Source: Stutzerimonas stutzeri
GTDB lineage: Bacteria; Pseudomonadota; Gammaproteobacteria; Pseudomonadales; Pseudomonadaceae
Length of the DNA stretch: 64,000 nucleotides
NCBI RefSeq assembly: GCF_000952685.1
Contig: NZ_JYHV01000007.1
Location: 1-64,000, forward strand
Direction: 5' to 3'
Shown here: piece by piece, positions 9,008 through 18,430 of the stretch
Position numbering within the stretch: the first letter of the stretch is position 1
Layout: each line of letters opens with the position of its first letter
Position numbers and translations under genes: made by a program
The notes under the pieces: model-generated
What the model was told of the DNA's origin: nothing
Seen by the model: the letters and a program-made list of their open reading frames with translations, nothing else
The model's database searches: none

Positions 9008-10324
9008 ATGACTCTGCGAAAATTCGCAGGGCTAGGAGCCCTTTTGTCTCTGATCAGCCCCGGCATCGCCATGGCGCAGGAGGCAACGCTTGATTCAGGT
9101 GACACGGCATGGATGCTCACAGCCACTGCGCTGGTGCTGTTCATGACGATTCCAGGCCTGGCACTGTTCTACGGCGGCATGGTCCGTTCCAAGAACATTC
9201 TGTCGGTCATGATGCAGTGCTTCGCCATCACTGGCCTGATGAGCATCCTCTGGATGGTCTACGGTTACAGCCTGGCCTTCGACACGGCTGGCATGGAAGC
9301 GGGGGTCACCAATCTCAATTCCTTCGTTGGCGGTCTGGGGCGTGTCTTCCTCAGCGGGCTGACGCCGGACAGCCTCACCGGTACCGTGCCGGAGAGCGTG
9401 TTCATCACCTTCCAGATGACCTTCGCCATCATCACTCCGGCGCTTATCGTCGGTGCCTTCGCCGAACGTATGAAGTTCTCCGCGATGCTGGTGTTCATGG
9501 GTGTCTGGTTCACCCTGGTCTATGCGCCCATCGCGCATATGGTTTGGGGTGGCGACGGCGGCCTGATGTGGGATTGGGGGGTGCTCGACTTCGCCGGCGG
9601 CACCGTGGTGCACATCAATGCCGGTATCGCAGGCTTGGTGGCGTGCATCGTGCTCGGCAAGCGCAAGGGCTTCCCCACCACGCCGATGGCGCCGCATAAC
9701 CTGGGCCTGACCCTTGTTGGTGCAGCGATGCTGTGGGTCGGTTGGTTCGGCTTCAACGCCGGGTCCTCACTGGCCTCCAACGGCACCGCCGGCATGGCCA
9801 TGCTGGTTACCCAGATCGCGACGGCTGCCGCGGCACTGGCCTGGATGTTCGCCGAGTGGCTGACTCACGGCAAACCCAGCGCGCTGGGCATCGCTTCGGG
9901 CGTGGTTGCCGGTCTGGTTGCCGTTACCCCGGCTGCCGGCACCGTGGGCCCGATGGGTGCGCTGATCATCGGTCTGGCCTCTGGCGCCATCTGCTTCTTC
10001 TGTGCCACCAGTCTGAAACGCAAGCTCGGTTACGACGACTCCCTGGACGCCTTTGGCGTGCATGGCGTCGGCGGCATCGTCGGTGCGTTGTTGACGGGTG
10101 TGTTCGCGGCTCCGGCGCTGGGCGGCTTCGGTGAAGTGGACAACATCGCGCTGCAGCTGTGGATCCAGTTCAAGGGTGTGCTGTTCACCGTCGTGTACAC
10201 CGCCATCGTCACCTTCGTGATTCTCAAGGTGATCGATGTGGTGATGGGGCTGCGGGTCAGCGAAGAAGAGGAAACCATCGGCCTCGACCTCAGCCTGCAC
10301 AACGAGCGTGGCTACAACCTGTAA
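9008..10324 (+). CDS. amtB: Ammonium channel/transporter AmtB1
   Basis: Inner-membrane trimeric ammonium channel of 438 residues. A cleavable signal peptide is visible (positively charged start, hydrophobic core, SPGIAMA-QEA at about residue 24), then eleven membrane segments. The twin pore histidines are His202 (VVHINAG) and His352 (GVHGVGG). The cytoplasmic C-terminus ([15 protein letters not shown]) matches the GlnK-responsive tail of AmtB. It starts 164 bases after glnK, following CCCAGGAG. No terminator was seen between them, so co-transcription with glnK is likely. Confidence 0.95.
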   Translation: MTLRKFAGLGALLSLISPGIAMAQEATLDSGDTAWMLTATALVLFMTIPGLALFYGGMVRSKNILSVMMQCFAITGLMSILWMVYGYSLAFDTAGMEAGVTNLNSFVGGLGRVFLSGLTPDSLTGTVPESVFITFQMTFAIITPALIVGAFAERMKFSAMLVFMGVWFTLVYAPIAHMVWGGDGGLMWDWGVLDFAGGTVVHINAGIAGLVACIVLGKRKGFPTTPMAPHNLGLTLVGAAMLWVGWFGFNAGSSLASNGTAGMAMLVTQIATAAAALAWMFAEWLTHGKPSALGIASGVVAGLVAVTPAAGTVGPMGALIIGLASGAICFFCATSLKRKLGYDDSLDAFGVHGVGGIVGALLTGVFAAPALGGFGEVDNIALQLWIQFKGVLFTVVYTAIVTFVILKVIDVVMGLRVSEEEETIGLDLSLHNERGYNL

Positions 10325-10335
10325 GCACACGGAGT

Positions 10336-10358
10336 GCGCCCGGAGCCAACCCGGGCGC
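10336..10358 (+). other. Intercistronic hairpin between amtB1 and amtB2
   Basis: GCGCCCGG and CCGGGCGC are perfect 8-base arms around a seven-base loop, 11 bases after the amtB1 stop and followed by CTTTAA. The short T-run makes it at best a weak terminator. It could reduce read-through or protect the upstream glnK-amtB1 message, so the two amtB genes need not be expressed equally. Confidence 0.55.
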
Positions 10359-10405
10359 CTTTAACCGAACAGCGTCGTGAGGCGCTCGGCAAAAGGTGAT
10401 AACAA

Positions 10406-11659
10406 ATGGATAGCACAGCACTGATACCCGTTCAGTACGGACTCGATACCTTCTACTTCCTTATCTGCGGCGCGCTGGTGATGTGGATGGCGGCCGGTTT
10501 TTCCATGCTCGAAGCCGGTCTGGTCCGGGCCAAGAACACCGCCGAGATACTCACCAAGAACATCGTGCTCTACGCCGTGGCGTCGATCATGTATCTGCTG
10601 ATCGGTTACTACATCATGTATTCCAGTCCGGACGGCGGCATTCTGCCGAGCCTGGGCTTTCTGATCGGCGATGAGAACGCGGTAGACGTGGTCGCCGCCG
10701 GCGGCGAAGACGCGCCTTACTACTCGACGCGCGCGGACTTCTTCTTCCAGGTGGTATTCGCTGCGACCTGCATGTCGGTCGTTTCTGGTGCGGTGGCCGA
10801 GCGGATGAAGCTCTGGGCTTTCATCGCCTTTGCAGTGGTGATGACCGGCATCATCTACCCGGTGCAGGGTTTCTGGAAATGGGGCGGTGGTTTCCTCGAC
10901 GCGGCTGGTTTCCTCGATTTCGCCGGTTCCGGTCTGGTGCACATGGCCGGCGCTTCCGCTGCTCTGGCTGGCGTGCTGCTGTTGGGGCCGCGCAAGGGCA
11001 AATACGGCCCGAACGGTCAGATCAACGCGATCCCCGGCGCCAACCTGCCGCTGGCGACCCTCGGTGCGTTCATCCTGTGGATGGGGTGGTTCGGCTTCAA
11101 CGGCGGTTCGCAACTGAAGATGAGCACCATCGAAGACGCCAACGCGGTCGCTCAGGTGTTCACCAATACCAATATGGCGGCTGCCGGTGGCCTAGTTGCG
11201 GCACTGATCACAGCGCGCCTGCTGTTCGGCAAGTCCGATCTGACCATGATCCTCAACGGTGCACTGGCCGGTCTGGTCGCCATCACCGCCGAGCCGCTGA
11301 CCCCGAGCGCGCTGCAGTCCGTGTTGATCGGTGGTGTGGGCGGCGTACTGGTAGTGTTCAGCATCCTTGGCCTGGACAAGCTCAAGCTTGATGACCCTGT
11401 CGGTGCTATATCGGTGCATGGTGTTGTCGGCATGTGGGGCTTGCTGGCCGTACCGCTGACCAATGCGGACGCCTCGTTCGGAGCGCAGCTGCTGGGTCTG
11501 GTGTCGATCTTTGCCTGGGTGTTCATCGCCAGCCTGATCGTCTGGGGCATCATCAAGGCCGTGTTCGGCCTGCGTGTCAGCGAAGAGGAGGAATACGAGG
11601 GTGTTGATGTGGTCGAGTGCGGCCTCGAAGCCTACCCGGAGTTCACCAGTAAACGTTGA
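10406..11659 (+). CDS. Second ammonium transporter AmtB2
   Basis: An Amt/Mep/Rh-family channel of 417 residues, paralogous to but clearly different from the upstream copy. It starts directly with a short periplasmic tail ([12 protein letters not shown]) and shows no signal peptide. A long acidic extracellular loop after the second helix (about residues 75-105) is absent in AmtB1. The pore histidines are kept at His179 (LVHMAG) and His338 (SVHGVVG). The tail begins with the same GLRVSEEEE but ends [26 protein letters not shown] precedes the start. A tandem glnK-amtB1-amtB2 order is known from P. stutzeri A1501; division of labour between the two is not settled by sequence. Confidence 0.92.
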   Translation: MDSTALIPVQYGLDTFYFLICGALVMWMAAGFSMLEAGLVRAKNTAEILTKNIVLYAVASIMYLLIGYYIMYSSPDGGILPSLGFLIGDENAVDVVAAGGEDAPYYSTRADFFFQVVFAATCMSVVSGAVAERMKLWAFIAFAVVMTGIIYPVQGFWKWGGGFLDAAGFLDFAGSGLVHMAGASAALAGVLLLGPRKGKYGPNGQINAIPGANLPLATLGAFILWMGWFGFNGGSQLKMSTIEDANAVAQVFTNTNMAAAGGLVAALITARLLFGKSDLTMILNGALAGLVAITAEPLTPSALQSVLIGGVGGVLVVFSILGLDKLKLDDPVGAISVHGVVGMWGLLAVPLTNADASFGAQLLGLVSIFAWVFIASLIVWGIIKAVFGLRVSEEEEYEGVDVVECGLEAYPEFTSKR

Positions 11660-11677
11660 CCTGCAATCTAATGACGA

Positions 11678-11705
11678 GGGCGCCTATGGCGCCCTTTGTT
11701 TTTTC
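11678..11705 (+). terminator. Intrinsic terminator after amtB2
   Basis: GGGCGCC-TAT-GGCGCCC is followed by TTTGTTTTTTCT, starting 18 bases after the amtB2 stop. This is a normal rho-independent terminator and should end the glnK-amtB transcript before yjbQ. Confidence 0.85.
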
Positions 11706-11754
11706 TGGCGCCGCGCTAGAATGCGCCCGTTCAGGTGATCGCAGAGGCTCCGGC

Positions 11755-12180
11755 ATGTGGCAACAGACGATGATCACGCTGCGCCCGAAATCGCGCGGTT
11801 TTCACCTGGTTACCGACGAGCTGCTTGCACAACTGCCGGAACTGCAACAATGCCCGGTCGGTCTGTTACACCTGTGGCTGCGTCATACATCGGCCTCGCT
11901 GACCATCAACGAGAACGCCGACGGCGCGGTGCGGCGCGACTTCGAGCGGTTCTTCAACCGCCTGGTGCCGCAGGGTCAGGATGGTTACGAACATGATTAC
12001 GAGGGGCCGGACGATCTGCCGGCACACTTCAAGGCGAGCCTGCTCGGTTGCCAGGTGAGTTTGCCGGTCAGTGAGGGGCGATTGGCATTGGGGACTTGGC
12101 AGGGTATCTATCTGGGCGAGCACCGTGATCAGGGCGGCTCCAGGCAGATCCTTGCAACGCTGTACGGAATGGCAAGTTGA
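11755..12180 (+). CDS. YjbQ family protein (UPF0047)
   Basis: A 141-residue member of the YjbQ/UPF0047 family, recognised by [19 protein letters not shown], a [12 protein letters not shown] segment and the C-terminal [12 protein letters not shown]. The conserved His and acidic residues are present. Relatives have weak thiamine-phosphate synthase activity in vitro, and the true role is unclear. The frame is open further upstream (to 11656, inside the terminator), but ATG 11755 has AGAGG six bases upstream and gives the family-length protein. Confidence 0.87.
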   Translation: MWQQTMITLRPKSRGFHLVTDELLAQLPELQQCPVGLLHLWLRHTSASLTINENADGAVRRDFERFFNRLVPQGQDGYEHDYEGPDDLPAHFKASLLGCQVSLPVSEGRLALGTWQGIYLGEHRDQGGSRQILATLYGMAS

Positions 12181-12254
12181 ATTTTTTTTGGCGATGGCGA
12201 ACAAATCACATCGCTGGGCTATAACTTCCGCTTTGGCAAGGTACGAGGTTGAAC

Positions 12255-12584
12255 ATGAGCGACGAAGAATTAGAACAAGACCTGGACGTTAACGACGAGG
12301 AAGATGACGAGGAGCTGGCTGCTGCCGACGACGGCGACGATCTCGCTGATGAAGAGGGGACCGACAGCGAGCGCGCCACTCCAACGACCAAGAAGGCCAA
12401 GGCCAAGGCTGTCGTCGTCGACGAGCTGCCAAGTCTGGAGGCCAAGCAGCGCGAACGCGATGAGCTGGCGCGCGCCATGGAGGAATTTTTGGCGCGGGGA
12501 GGACGTGTGCAGGAAGTCGAGCCCAATGTAGTCGCCGATCCGCCGAAAAAGCCGGACAGCAAATACGGCAGTCGGCCTATTTGA
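12255..12584 (+). CDS. sutA: RNA polymerase-binding regulator SutA
   Basis: A 109-residue, strongly acidic protein. About 40 N-terminal residues are nearly all Asp/Glu/Ala (EEDDEELAAADDGDD), then comes a short Lys-rich stretch, a helix (LEAKQRERDELARAMEEFL) and the conserved end NVVADPPKKPDSKYGSRPI. This matches SutA of P. aeruginosa, a protein that binds RNA polymerase and supports transcription of growth genes in slow-growing cells. ATG 12255 has AGG upstream; a TTG at 12249 is less likely. Its place after yjbQ and the amt genes agrees with P. aeruginosa gene order as I recall it. Confidence 0.9.
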   Translation: MSDEELEQDLDVNDEEDDEELAAADDGDDLADEEGTDSERATPTTKKAKAKAVVVDELPSLEAKQRERDELARAMEEFLARGGRVQEVEPNVVADPPKKPDSKYGSRPI

Positions 12585-12596
12585 ATCGCCGCCCAT

Positions 12597-12627
12597 GAAA
12601 AAGCCCGCGCTATTGCGGGCTTTTTTG
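12597..12627. terminator. Bidirectional intrinsic terminator
   Basis: GAAAAAGCCCGC-GCTATT-GCGGGCTTTTTTG has an A-run before and a T-run after a six-to-seven-pair GC stem, so it can work on both strands. It lies 13 bases after sutA and 35 bases beyond the end of the convergent yigB gene. Confidence 0.9.
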
Positions 12628-12661
12628 TGAATCAGGATGTCGCGTTTTGATCGCGCTGCGC

Positions 12662-13357
12662 TCAGTGCCAGCGGTCGAGCAATGGCGGCAATTCGGACAG
12701 GCTGCCGATTTCAGCGTCGGGTCTGCCGGCGTGTTGCCACTCAACTCCGCCGGGGTTGAACCAGATCGCACGCATGCCGGCGCGCTGGGCGCCGCCGATA
12801 TCGTCGCTGGGATGGTCGCCGATATGCACCGCGTGGGTGGCCTCCACGCCGCCCCGCTTGAGCGCTTCGCGGAACGGATGTGGGTCGGGCTTGCCGACCC
12901 CGAGCTCCTCGGCGCAGAGGGCGAAGCGGAAGTAGTCGGCCAGCCCCAGCCGGCTGACGTCGGCGTTACCGTTGGTCAGCACGCCGAGCATGTAGCGATT
13001 GGCGAGCAGCTCCAGTGTGGGGTGCACCTCGGGAAATAACTCGACAGCGTGTCTCGCCTCGAGAAAGACCCGGAAACCCGCTTCGGCCAGCTCTTTGGCT
13101 TCGCCCGGCGGGTAGCCGGCCTGCTCCAGTGCGTTGAACAGTATCTGCCGGCGCAGCTCGCTGAGGCGATGCTTGAGCATAGGGTCGGCTTGCAGCAGCC
13201 GCTCACGGATGGCCCACAGCGCTTCAGTGGTGAAGTCGCCCAGGCGTGGCGCATTGCGTCCTAGCCAATCGCGCAGGGTCGCTTCGGCGCCGCGCATGAC
13301 GGGCGCGACATCCCAAAGCGTGTCGTCGAGGTCGAAGGTGATCAGCTGAATACTCAT
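12662..13357 (-). CDS. yigB: HAD-family phosphatase YigB
   Basis: A 231-residue haloacid dehalogenase-type hydrolase. The DxDxT nucleophile motif is Asp9-Asp11 (FDLDDTLWD). Motif II is LTNGN, the conserved Lys lies in [10 protein letters not shown], and motif IV is [14 protein letters not shown]. coli YigB dephosphorylates 5-amino-6-(5-phosphoribitylamino)uracil in riboflavin synthesis, and the gene follows xerC there too. The start overlaps the xerC stop (ATGA), so translation is probably coupled. Exact substrate is inferred from context. Confidence 0.85.
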   Translation of the reverse strand: MSIQLITFDLDDTLWDVAPVMRGAEATLRDWLGRNAPRLGDFTTEALWAIRERLLQADPMLKHRLSELRRQILFNALEQAGYPPGEAKELAEAGFRVFLEARHAVELFPEVHPTLELLANRYMLGVLTNGNADVSRLGLADYFRFALCAEELGVGKPDPHPFREALKRGGVEATHAVHIGDHPSDDIGGAQRAGMRAIWFNPGGVEWQHAGRPDAEIGSLSELPPLLDRWH

Positions 13358-14253
13358 GGCTCGCTGTCCTGTTTGCGGCGCGCTCGCGGGTGCGCCTGAT
13401 CATAGACCTTGGCCAGATGCTGAAAGTCCAGGTGGGTATAGATTTGCGTGGTGCCGATGTCGGCATGACCGAGCAACTCCTGCACCGAGCGCAAGTCTTG
13501 GGAGGATTCCAGCATGTGGCTGGCGAAGCTGTGCCTGAGCATGTGCGGGTGAAGATGCTGGCCGAGCTCTCGCACGCCGGCTTGGCGTACCCGCAGCTGT
13601 ACCGCGCGAGCCCCGAGGCGCCGACCATGCTGGCTGACGAAGACCGCGCCATCGGCTGGATTGCTCAGCGTCCTCAGTGGTAACCAGGCCTGCAGCGCTT
13701 CACGGGCCTTGCGACCGATGGGTAGCACACGCTCCTTGTTGCCTTTGCCATGAACCTGAACCAGACCGGCCGGCAGATCGAGCTGATCGAGGTTGAGACC
13801 GACCAGCTCGGCCAGACGCAGACCGGACGAATAGAACAGTTCGAGCATGGCCTGATCGCGATGGCCGATGAAATCGTCCTCAATCCCGCCGTCGAGCAGC
13901 TGCATCGCTCTATCGGTATCGAGCAGGCGCGGCAGACGCTTCTCGCCCTTGGGCGCGGAGATACCGGCCGCCGGATCATGGGCGCAGCGCTTTTCCTCGT
14001 TGAGATAGCGATAAAGGCCCCGCAACGACGACAGCAGACGTGCCAGGCTGCGGCCGGATTGACCTTGGCGATGCTGTTCGGCGATCAGCTGGCGAACCTG
14101 AGGACTTTTCAGTTCGGCCCATCGCTCGAGGTGCTGCTTGTGGCAGAAGTTCATCACCTTGATTAGATCGCGCCGATAACCATCGAGGGTGTGAGGCGAC
14201 ATCTGCCGCTCGCTGCGCAGGTGTTCGAAATAGGCGTCGAGATCGTTCTGCAT
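13354..14253 (-). CDS. xerC: Site-specific tyrosine recombinase XerC
   Basis: With XerD, XerC resolves chromosome dimers at dif before division. The 299-residue protein has an N-terminal SAM-like DNA-binding domain (about residues 1-90) and a catalytic domain with all expected residues: Arg146 (SGLRLAEL), Lys170 (HGKGNKER), His237 and Arg240 (HMLRHSF), His263 (LGHADIG) and nucleophile Tyr272 (IYTHLD). It sits between the DUF484 gene and yigB as in many gamma-proteobacteria. Confidence 0.95.
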   Translation of the reverse strand: MQNDLDAYFEHLRSERQMSPHTLDGYRRDLIKVMNFCHKQHLERWAELKSPQVRQLIAEQHRQGQSGRSLARLLSSLRGLYRYLNEEKRCAHDPAAGISAPKGEKRLPRLLDTDRAMQLLDGGIEDDFIGHRDQAMLELFYSSGLRLAELVGLNLDQLDLPAGLVQVHGKGNKERVLPIGRKAREALQAWLPLRTLSNPADGAVFVSQHGRRLGARAVQLRVRQAGVRELGQHLHPHMLRHSFASHMLESSQDLRSVQELLGHADIGTTQIYTHLDFQHLAKVYDQAHPRARRKQDSEP

Positions 14254-14284
14254 CAGGGCTCACTTCGATAAGAGGCAGCCATCA

Positions 14285-14344
14285 GCTGGAAGCTGAACGT
14301 AGAAGCCGGACGAAGTGCTCGTGGTTCGTGCATTGGCTTCCAGC
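14285..14344. repeat. Inverted repeat between DUF484 and xerC genes
   Basis: GCTGGAAGC (14285-14293) and GCTTCCAGC (14336-14344) are perfect inverted arms 42 bases apart, in the only sizeable gap of the lysA-yigB chain. Related words (tandem TTCTAGC) occur upstream of hemC near 30087. This may be an old copy of a dispersed extragenic repeat or a transcript-stabilising fold; no family is assigned. Confidence 0.4.
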
Positions 14345-14356
14345 GTCCAGCGGCGT

Positions 14357-15052
14357 CTAACGTACCGAGCGCAGCGGTGCTGAGTAGTGCGGCAGGACGC
14401 GCGTCAGCACCTCGGCGATATAGCCGAGAAACAGCGTGCCCAGCGAACTCTTGTAATGCTGCGGGTCCTGGCTGCCGATCGCCAGGATGCCTTGCTGTTG
14501 GTTGAGCGCAACCACGGCGGCCGAGCCGATGCCGCTGCTTTCTTCTTCGCCAAACAAAAACGCCAGCTCATGTGGGCGCAGTACACCGCAGACGGTTTTG
14601 CCGGTGCCGAGCAGGCCGCCAATGGCCTGCTGCGCCTCGGCGGCGGTCACGCTGCGGCCAACCGGCAACGGCGAATCGCTGAACAAGATCAGGCTGACAT
14701 AGGGCACCTGGAACTCATGCCGAAGGCTTTCATCCACCGCGCCGATGATTTCTTCCAGGCTGTTGGCGTCCAGCAGGTCGAGGACCAGCCGGCGCGTTTT
14801 GTCGAACAGCCTGTCGTTGTCGCGAGCCACATCCATCAGCTGCGACAGGCGATGGCGCATTTCGATGTTGCGTTCACGTAGCAGCTTCACCTGCCGCTCG
14901 ACCAGCGACACGGCGCCGCCGGGCAGGTGGGGGATGCGCAGCTCGGGAATCAACTCGTCGTGATCGACAAAGAATTCCGGATGGGCGCGCAGATAGGCCA
15001 CGACGGTTTCGGCGTCCGGCAGGTGCGGCTTATCCTGGTTTTGCTCGGTCAT
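14357..15052 (-). CDS. DUF484 family protein
   Basis: A 231-residue protein of unknown molecular function. A short N-terminal region ([22 protein letters not shown]) and a coiled-coil stretch (residues about 50-75) lead into a GAF-like domain ending [24 protein letters not shown]484 genes stand between dapF and xerC across pseudomonads, suggesting a role in cell-envelope or chromosome processes, but this is inference. ATG 15052 overlaps the dapF stop by four bases (ATGA); the longer open frame to 15256 lies inside dapF. Confidence 0.85.
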   Translation of the reverse strand: MTEQNQDKPHLPDAETVVAYLRAHPEFFVDHDELIPELRIPHLPGGAVSLVERQVKLLRERNIEMRHRLSQLMDVARDNDRLFDKTRRLVLDLLDANSLEEIIGAVDESLRHEFQVPYVSLILFSDSPLPVGRSVTAAEAQQAIGGLLGTGKTVCGVLRPHELAFLFGEEESSGIGSAAVVALNQQQGILAIGSQDPQHYKSSLGTLFLGYIAEVLTRVLPHYSAPLRSVR

Positions 15053-15879
15053 AGGCGAACTTGTCCTTCGAAAACGCGAACGGCGGGACCGGTCATGATA
15101 ACCGGCTGCCCTGGTCCTGCCCATTCGATGGACAAACGGCCACCCGGTAGATCGAGTTGTACGGGTGAGTCCATCCAGCCCTGGCGAATCGCAGCGACCG
15201 CTGCGGCGCACGCGCCGGTGCCGCAGGCTTGGGTTTCGCCAGCGCCACGTTCCCAAACCCGCAGTTTCGCGTGCTGGCGGTCAACCACCTGCAGAAAACC
15301 GGCATTGACTCGCTGCGGGAAGCGCGGGTGGTGCTCGATCTTCGGCCCCAGTTCATGCACCGGCGCGGTGGTGACGTCATCCACCCGCAACACGGCGTGT
15401 GGGTTGCCCATGGACAGCGCGGCGATCTCTAACTGCTGGCCGTCGACATTCAACGGATAGCTCAGGGCTTCGCCATCAGCCAGGAACGGAATATCGGCCG
15501 GCACCAGACGTGGAGGGCCCATGTCGACACTGATCTGCCCGTCGGGGCGGATGTCCAACTCGATGATCCCGCCTTTGGTCTCGACGCGAATCTGCCGCTT
15601 CATGGTCAGACGCTTGTCGAGCACGAAGCGTGCGAAGCAGCGCGCACCGTTGCCGCATTGCTCCACTTCGGAACCGTCCGAGTTGAAGATGCGGTAGCGG
15701 AAATCAACATCGGGATCGTGCGGCGGCTCGACCAGCAACAGCTGATCGAAGCCCACGCCGGTATGCCGATCGCCCCATTGCTTGGCGTGTTTCGGCTGGA
15801 TATGCGCGTGCTGGCTGATCAGGTCGATGACCATGAAATCATTACCCAGGCCGTGCATCTTGGTAAAACGCAAAAGCAT
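15049..15879 (-). CDS. dapF: Diaminopimelate epimerase
   Basis: Converts LL-diaminopimelate to the meso form, the precursor of lysine and peptidoglycan cross-links. The 276-residue protein has the two-domain pseudo-symmetric fold with catalytic cysteines Cys75 (EQCGNGARC) and Cys219 (QACGTGAC). The N-terminus [15 protein letters not shown] is diagnostic. I place the start at 15879, ten bases after lysA, with TGAGG upstream; a longer open frame runs into lysA. The gene is part of the lptM-lysA-dapF chain. Confidence 0.96.
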   Translation of the reverse strand: MLLRFTKMHGLGNDFMVIDLISQHAHIQPKHAKQWGDRHTGVGFDQLLLVEPPHDPDVDFRYRIFNSDGSEVEQCGNGARCFARFVLDKRLTMKRQIRVETKGGIIELDIRPDGQISVDMGPPRLVPADIPFLADGEALSYPLNVDGQQLEIAALSMGNPHAVLRVDDVTTAPVHELGPKIEHHPRFPQRVNAGFLQVVDRQHAKLRVWERGAGETQACGTGACAAAVAAIRQGWMDSPVQLDLPGGRLSIEWAGPGQPVIMTGPAVRVFEGQVRL

Positions 15880-15889
15880 CGTCGTGGCC

Positions 15890-17137
<1,248 letters not shown>

Positions 17138-17149
17138 GGAATGCCTCCT

Positions 17150-17290
17150 TTACAGTTCGAAACGGTCTTTGGAACGTTCGTTGGCGGTTGCTTCGTCGTC
17201 CGGATGATACAGCGGGCCTTTCTGGCCGCAGCCGCTAAGTGCGGAAGCGAGAACCGCGAGTGCAATAAGTGGAAGCAGTAGACGCTTCAT
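17150..17290 (-). CDS. lptM: LPS-transport lipoprotein LptM (YifL-like)
   Basis: A 46-residue lipoprotein. Residues 1-20 form a lipoprotein signal ([14 protein letters not shown]) with lipobox LSGC, and the mature end begins [12 protein letters not shown], the family hallmark. In E. coli LptM helps the LptDE translocon mature. The start at 17290 follows AAGGATTGCCCCCG. It is first in the lysA chain, divergent from cyaY, with a candidate promoter at 17322-17350. Confidence 0.85.
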   Translation of the reverse strand: MKRLLLPLIALAVLASALSGCGQKGPLYHPDDEATANERSKDRFEL

Positions 17291-17321
17291 CGGGGGCAAT
17301 CCTTGAAAATCGATGGGCCGG

Positions 17322-17350
17322 AGTATACCCAGCACCTACCGGATTGCCTA
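17322..17350 (-). promoter_or_regulatory. Candidate sigma-70 promoter of lptM-lysA-dapF
   Basis: On the minus strand, TATACT (17327-17322) matches the -10 box in five of six bases. TAGGCA (17350-17345) is a fair -35 box, with 17 bases between them. The start of transcription would be about 25 bases upstream of the lptM ATG. Confidence 0.45.
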
Positions 17351-17489
17351 TGTGGCCGCGCTCGTCGGCAGCCACATCGGGCGACCGCTCCGACAGCCGC
17401 TCGCTAGACGCGGCGGTGGCCTGCTAAGCTCGTCGGCATCGTCGGCGGCCCTGTCCCGCCGTACAAAACCGCACCGAGGAAAACGATTC

Positions 17490-17822
17490 ATGAGTCTGAG
17501 CGAAGCCCGCTTTCACGATCTTGTCGATGCCGCGCAGGAAGAAATCGAGGATGTGTTCGATCACAGCGGCATGGATGTCGATCTGGACAATTCCGGTGGC
17601 GTTCTCACCGTGCGTTTCGAAAACGGCACGCAGTTGATCTTCAGCCGTCAGCCGCCGTTGCGCCAACTGTGGGTGGCCGCGCGTTCGGGCGGCTTCCACT
17701 TCGATTACGACGAAGCCGCGTCGTTGTGGATCTGTGACACCAACGACGAGCGACTCGGTGAACTATTGGCCCGGGTTACGCAGGAGCAGGGGGGCGAGGC
17801 GCTCGAATTCGAAGACTTGTGA
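17490..17822 (+). CDS. cyaY: Bacterial frataxin CyaY
   Basis: An iron-binding modulator of iron-sulfur cluster assembly. The 110-residue protein shows the frataxin pattern: an acidic first helix (HDLVDAAQEEIEDVFD), then VRFENGTQLIFSRQPPLRQLWVAA split across strands, and GGFHFDYDEAASLWICD. ATG 17490 follows CGAGGAAAACGATTC. It is divergent from lptM, as in E. coli and P. aeruginosa. Confidence 0.93.
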   Translation: MSLSEARFHDLVDAAQEEIEDVFDHSGMDVDLDNSGGVLTVRFENGTQLIFSRQPPLRQLWVAARSGGFHFDYDEAASLWICDTNDERLGELLARVTQEQGGEALEFEDL

Positions 17823-17918
17823 TGCGAGACGCTGCCTGAGCCGGGTCGCCGTACCTGGGCCGTGATTTTTCCGGCACCCTTGCTTATTTAATGAGCTGTG
17901 ATAGGGTCGAGTGCAGGT

Positions 17919-17955
17919 TAAAAAACCCCGCCTTCGGGCGGGGTTTTGCTTTTTT
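17919..17955. terminator. Intrinsic terminator between cyaY and rnk
   Basis: AAAAAACCCCGCC-TTCG-GGCGGGGTTTTGC is followed by six T. The UUCG tetraloop and seven GC pairs make it very stable, and the A-run lets it work on both strands. It lies 97 bases after cyaY and about 40 bases before the rnk start, so rnk needs a promoter between them or read-through. Confidence 0.9.
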
Positions 17956-17992
17956 ACCCACCGACGTTTTTTACAGGAGCTCACCCGGAACC

Positions 17993-18400
17993 ATGGCCAG
18001 TGCACCGCCCATTATCATCACTCAACCTGATTTGCAGCGGCTCGAGCGGCTGCTCGACAGCCTGGCTGACTACGGTCCGGCCGCCGAGGCGCTCGAAGAA
18101 GAGTTGTCGCGTGCCCAGGTGGTCGAGCGTAGCGAGCTGCCTGCTGGCGTGGTGTCGATGAACTCGCGCGTCCATTGCCGCGAGGAGGGGAGCGGCAAGG
18201 ACTACCATCTTACGTTGGTCTTCCCGCAGGATGCCGGAAAGGAGGGCACCGTATCGGTATTGGCGCCGGTAGGTACCGCCCTGCTGGGCATGAGTGTCGG
18301 CCAGCACATCGATTGGCCGACCCCTGGCGGCAAGGTGCTCAAACTCACGTTGCTGGCGGTCGAGTACCAACCTGAAGCGGCCGGCGACGTTGGTCTGTAA
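17993..18400 (+). CDS. rnk: Nucleoside diphosphate kinase regulator Rnk
   Basis: A GreA/GreB-like protein of 135 residues. It has a short N-terminal coiled coil (QRLERLLDSLADYGPAAEALEEEL, read in parts) and a C-terminal FKBP-like domain (SVLAPVGTALLGMSVGQHIDWPTPGG). Rnk binds RNA polymerase and affects nucleoside diphosphate kinase and alginate levels in P. aeruginosa. ATG 17993 is supported by CAGGAG and GGAA upstream; the frame is open further back through the terminator, where a start is not credible. Confidence 0.9.
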   Translation: MASAPPIIITQPDLQRLERLLDSLADYGPAAEALEEELSRAQVVERSELPAGVVSMNSRVHCREEGSGKDYHLTLVFPQDAGKEGTVSVLAPVGTALLGMSVGQHIDWPTPGGKVLKLTLLAVEYQPEAAGDVGL

Positions 18401-18430
18401 CGAGCGTTTTAGTCCTCGCGTCGCGTCCGT

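Noticed and set aside
13354-14253. XerC as the integrase of a mobile element
   Set aside because: Place in the dapF-DUF484-xerC-yigB chain and family length show the housekeeping recombinase; no att-like repeats or cargo genes.
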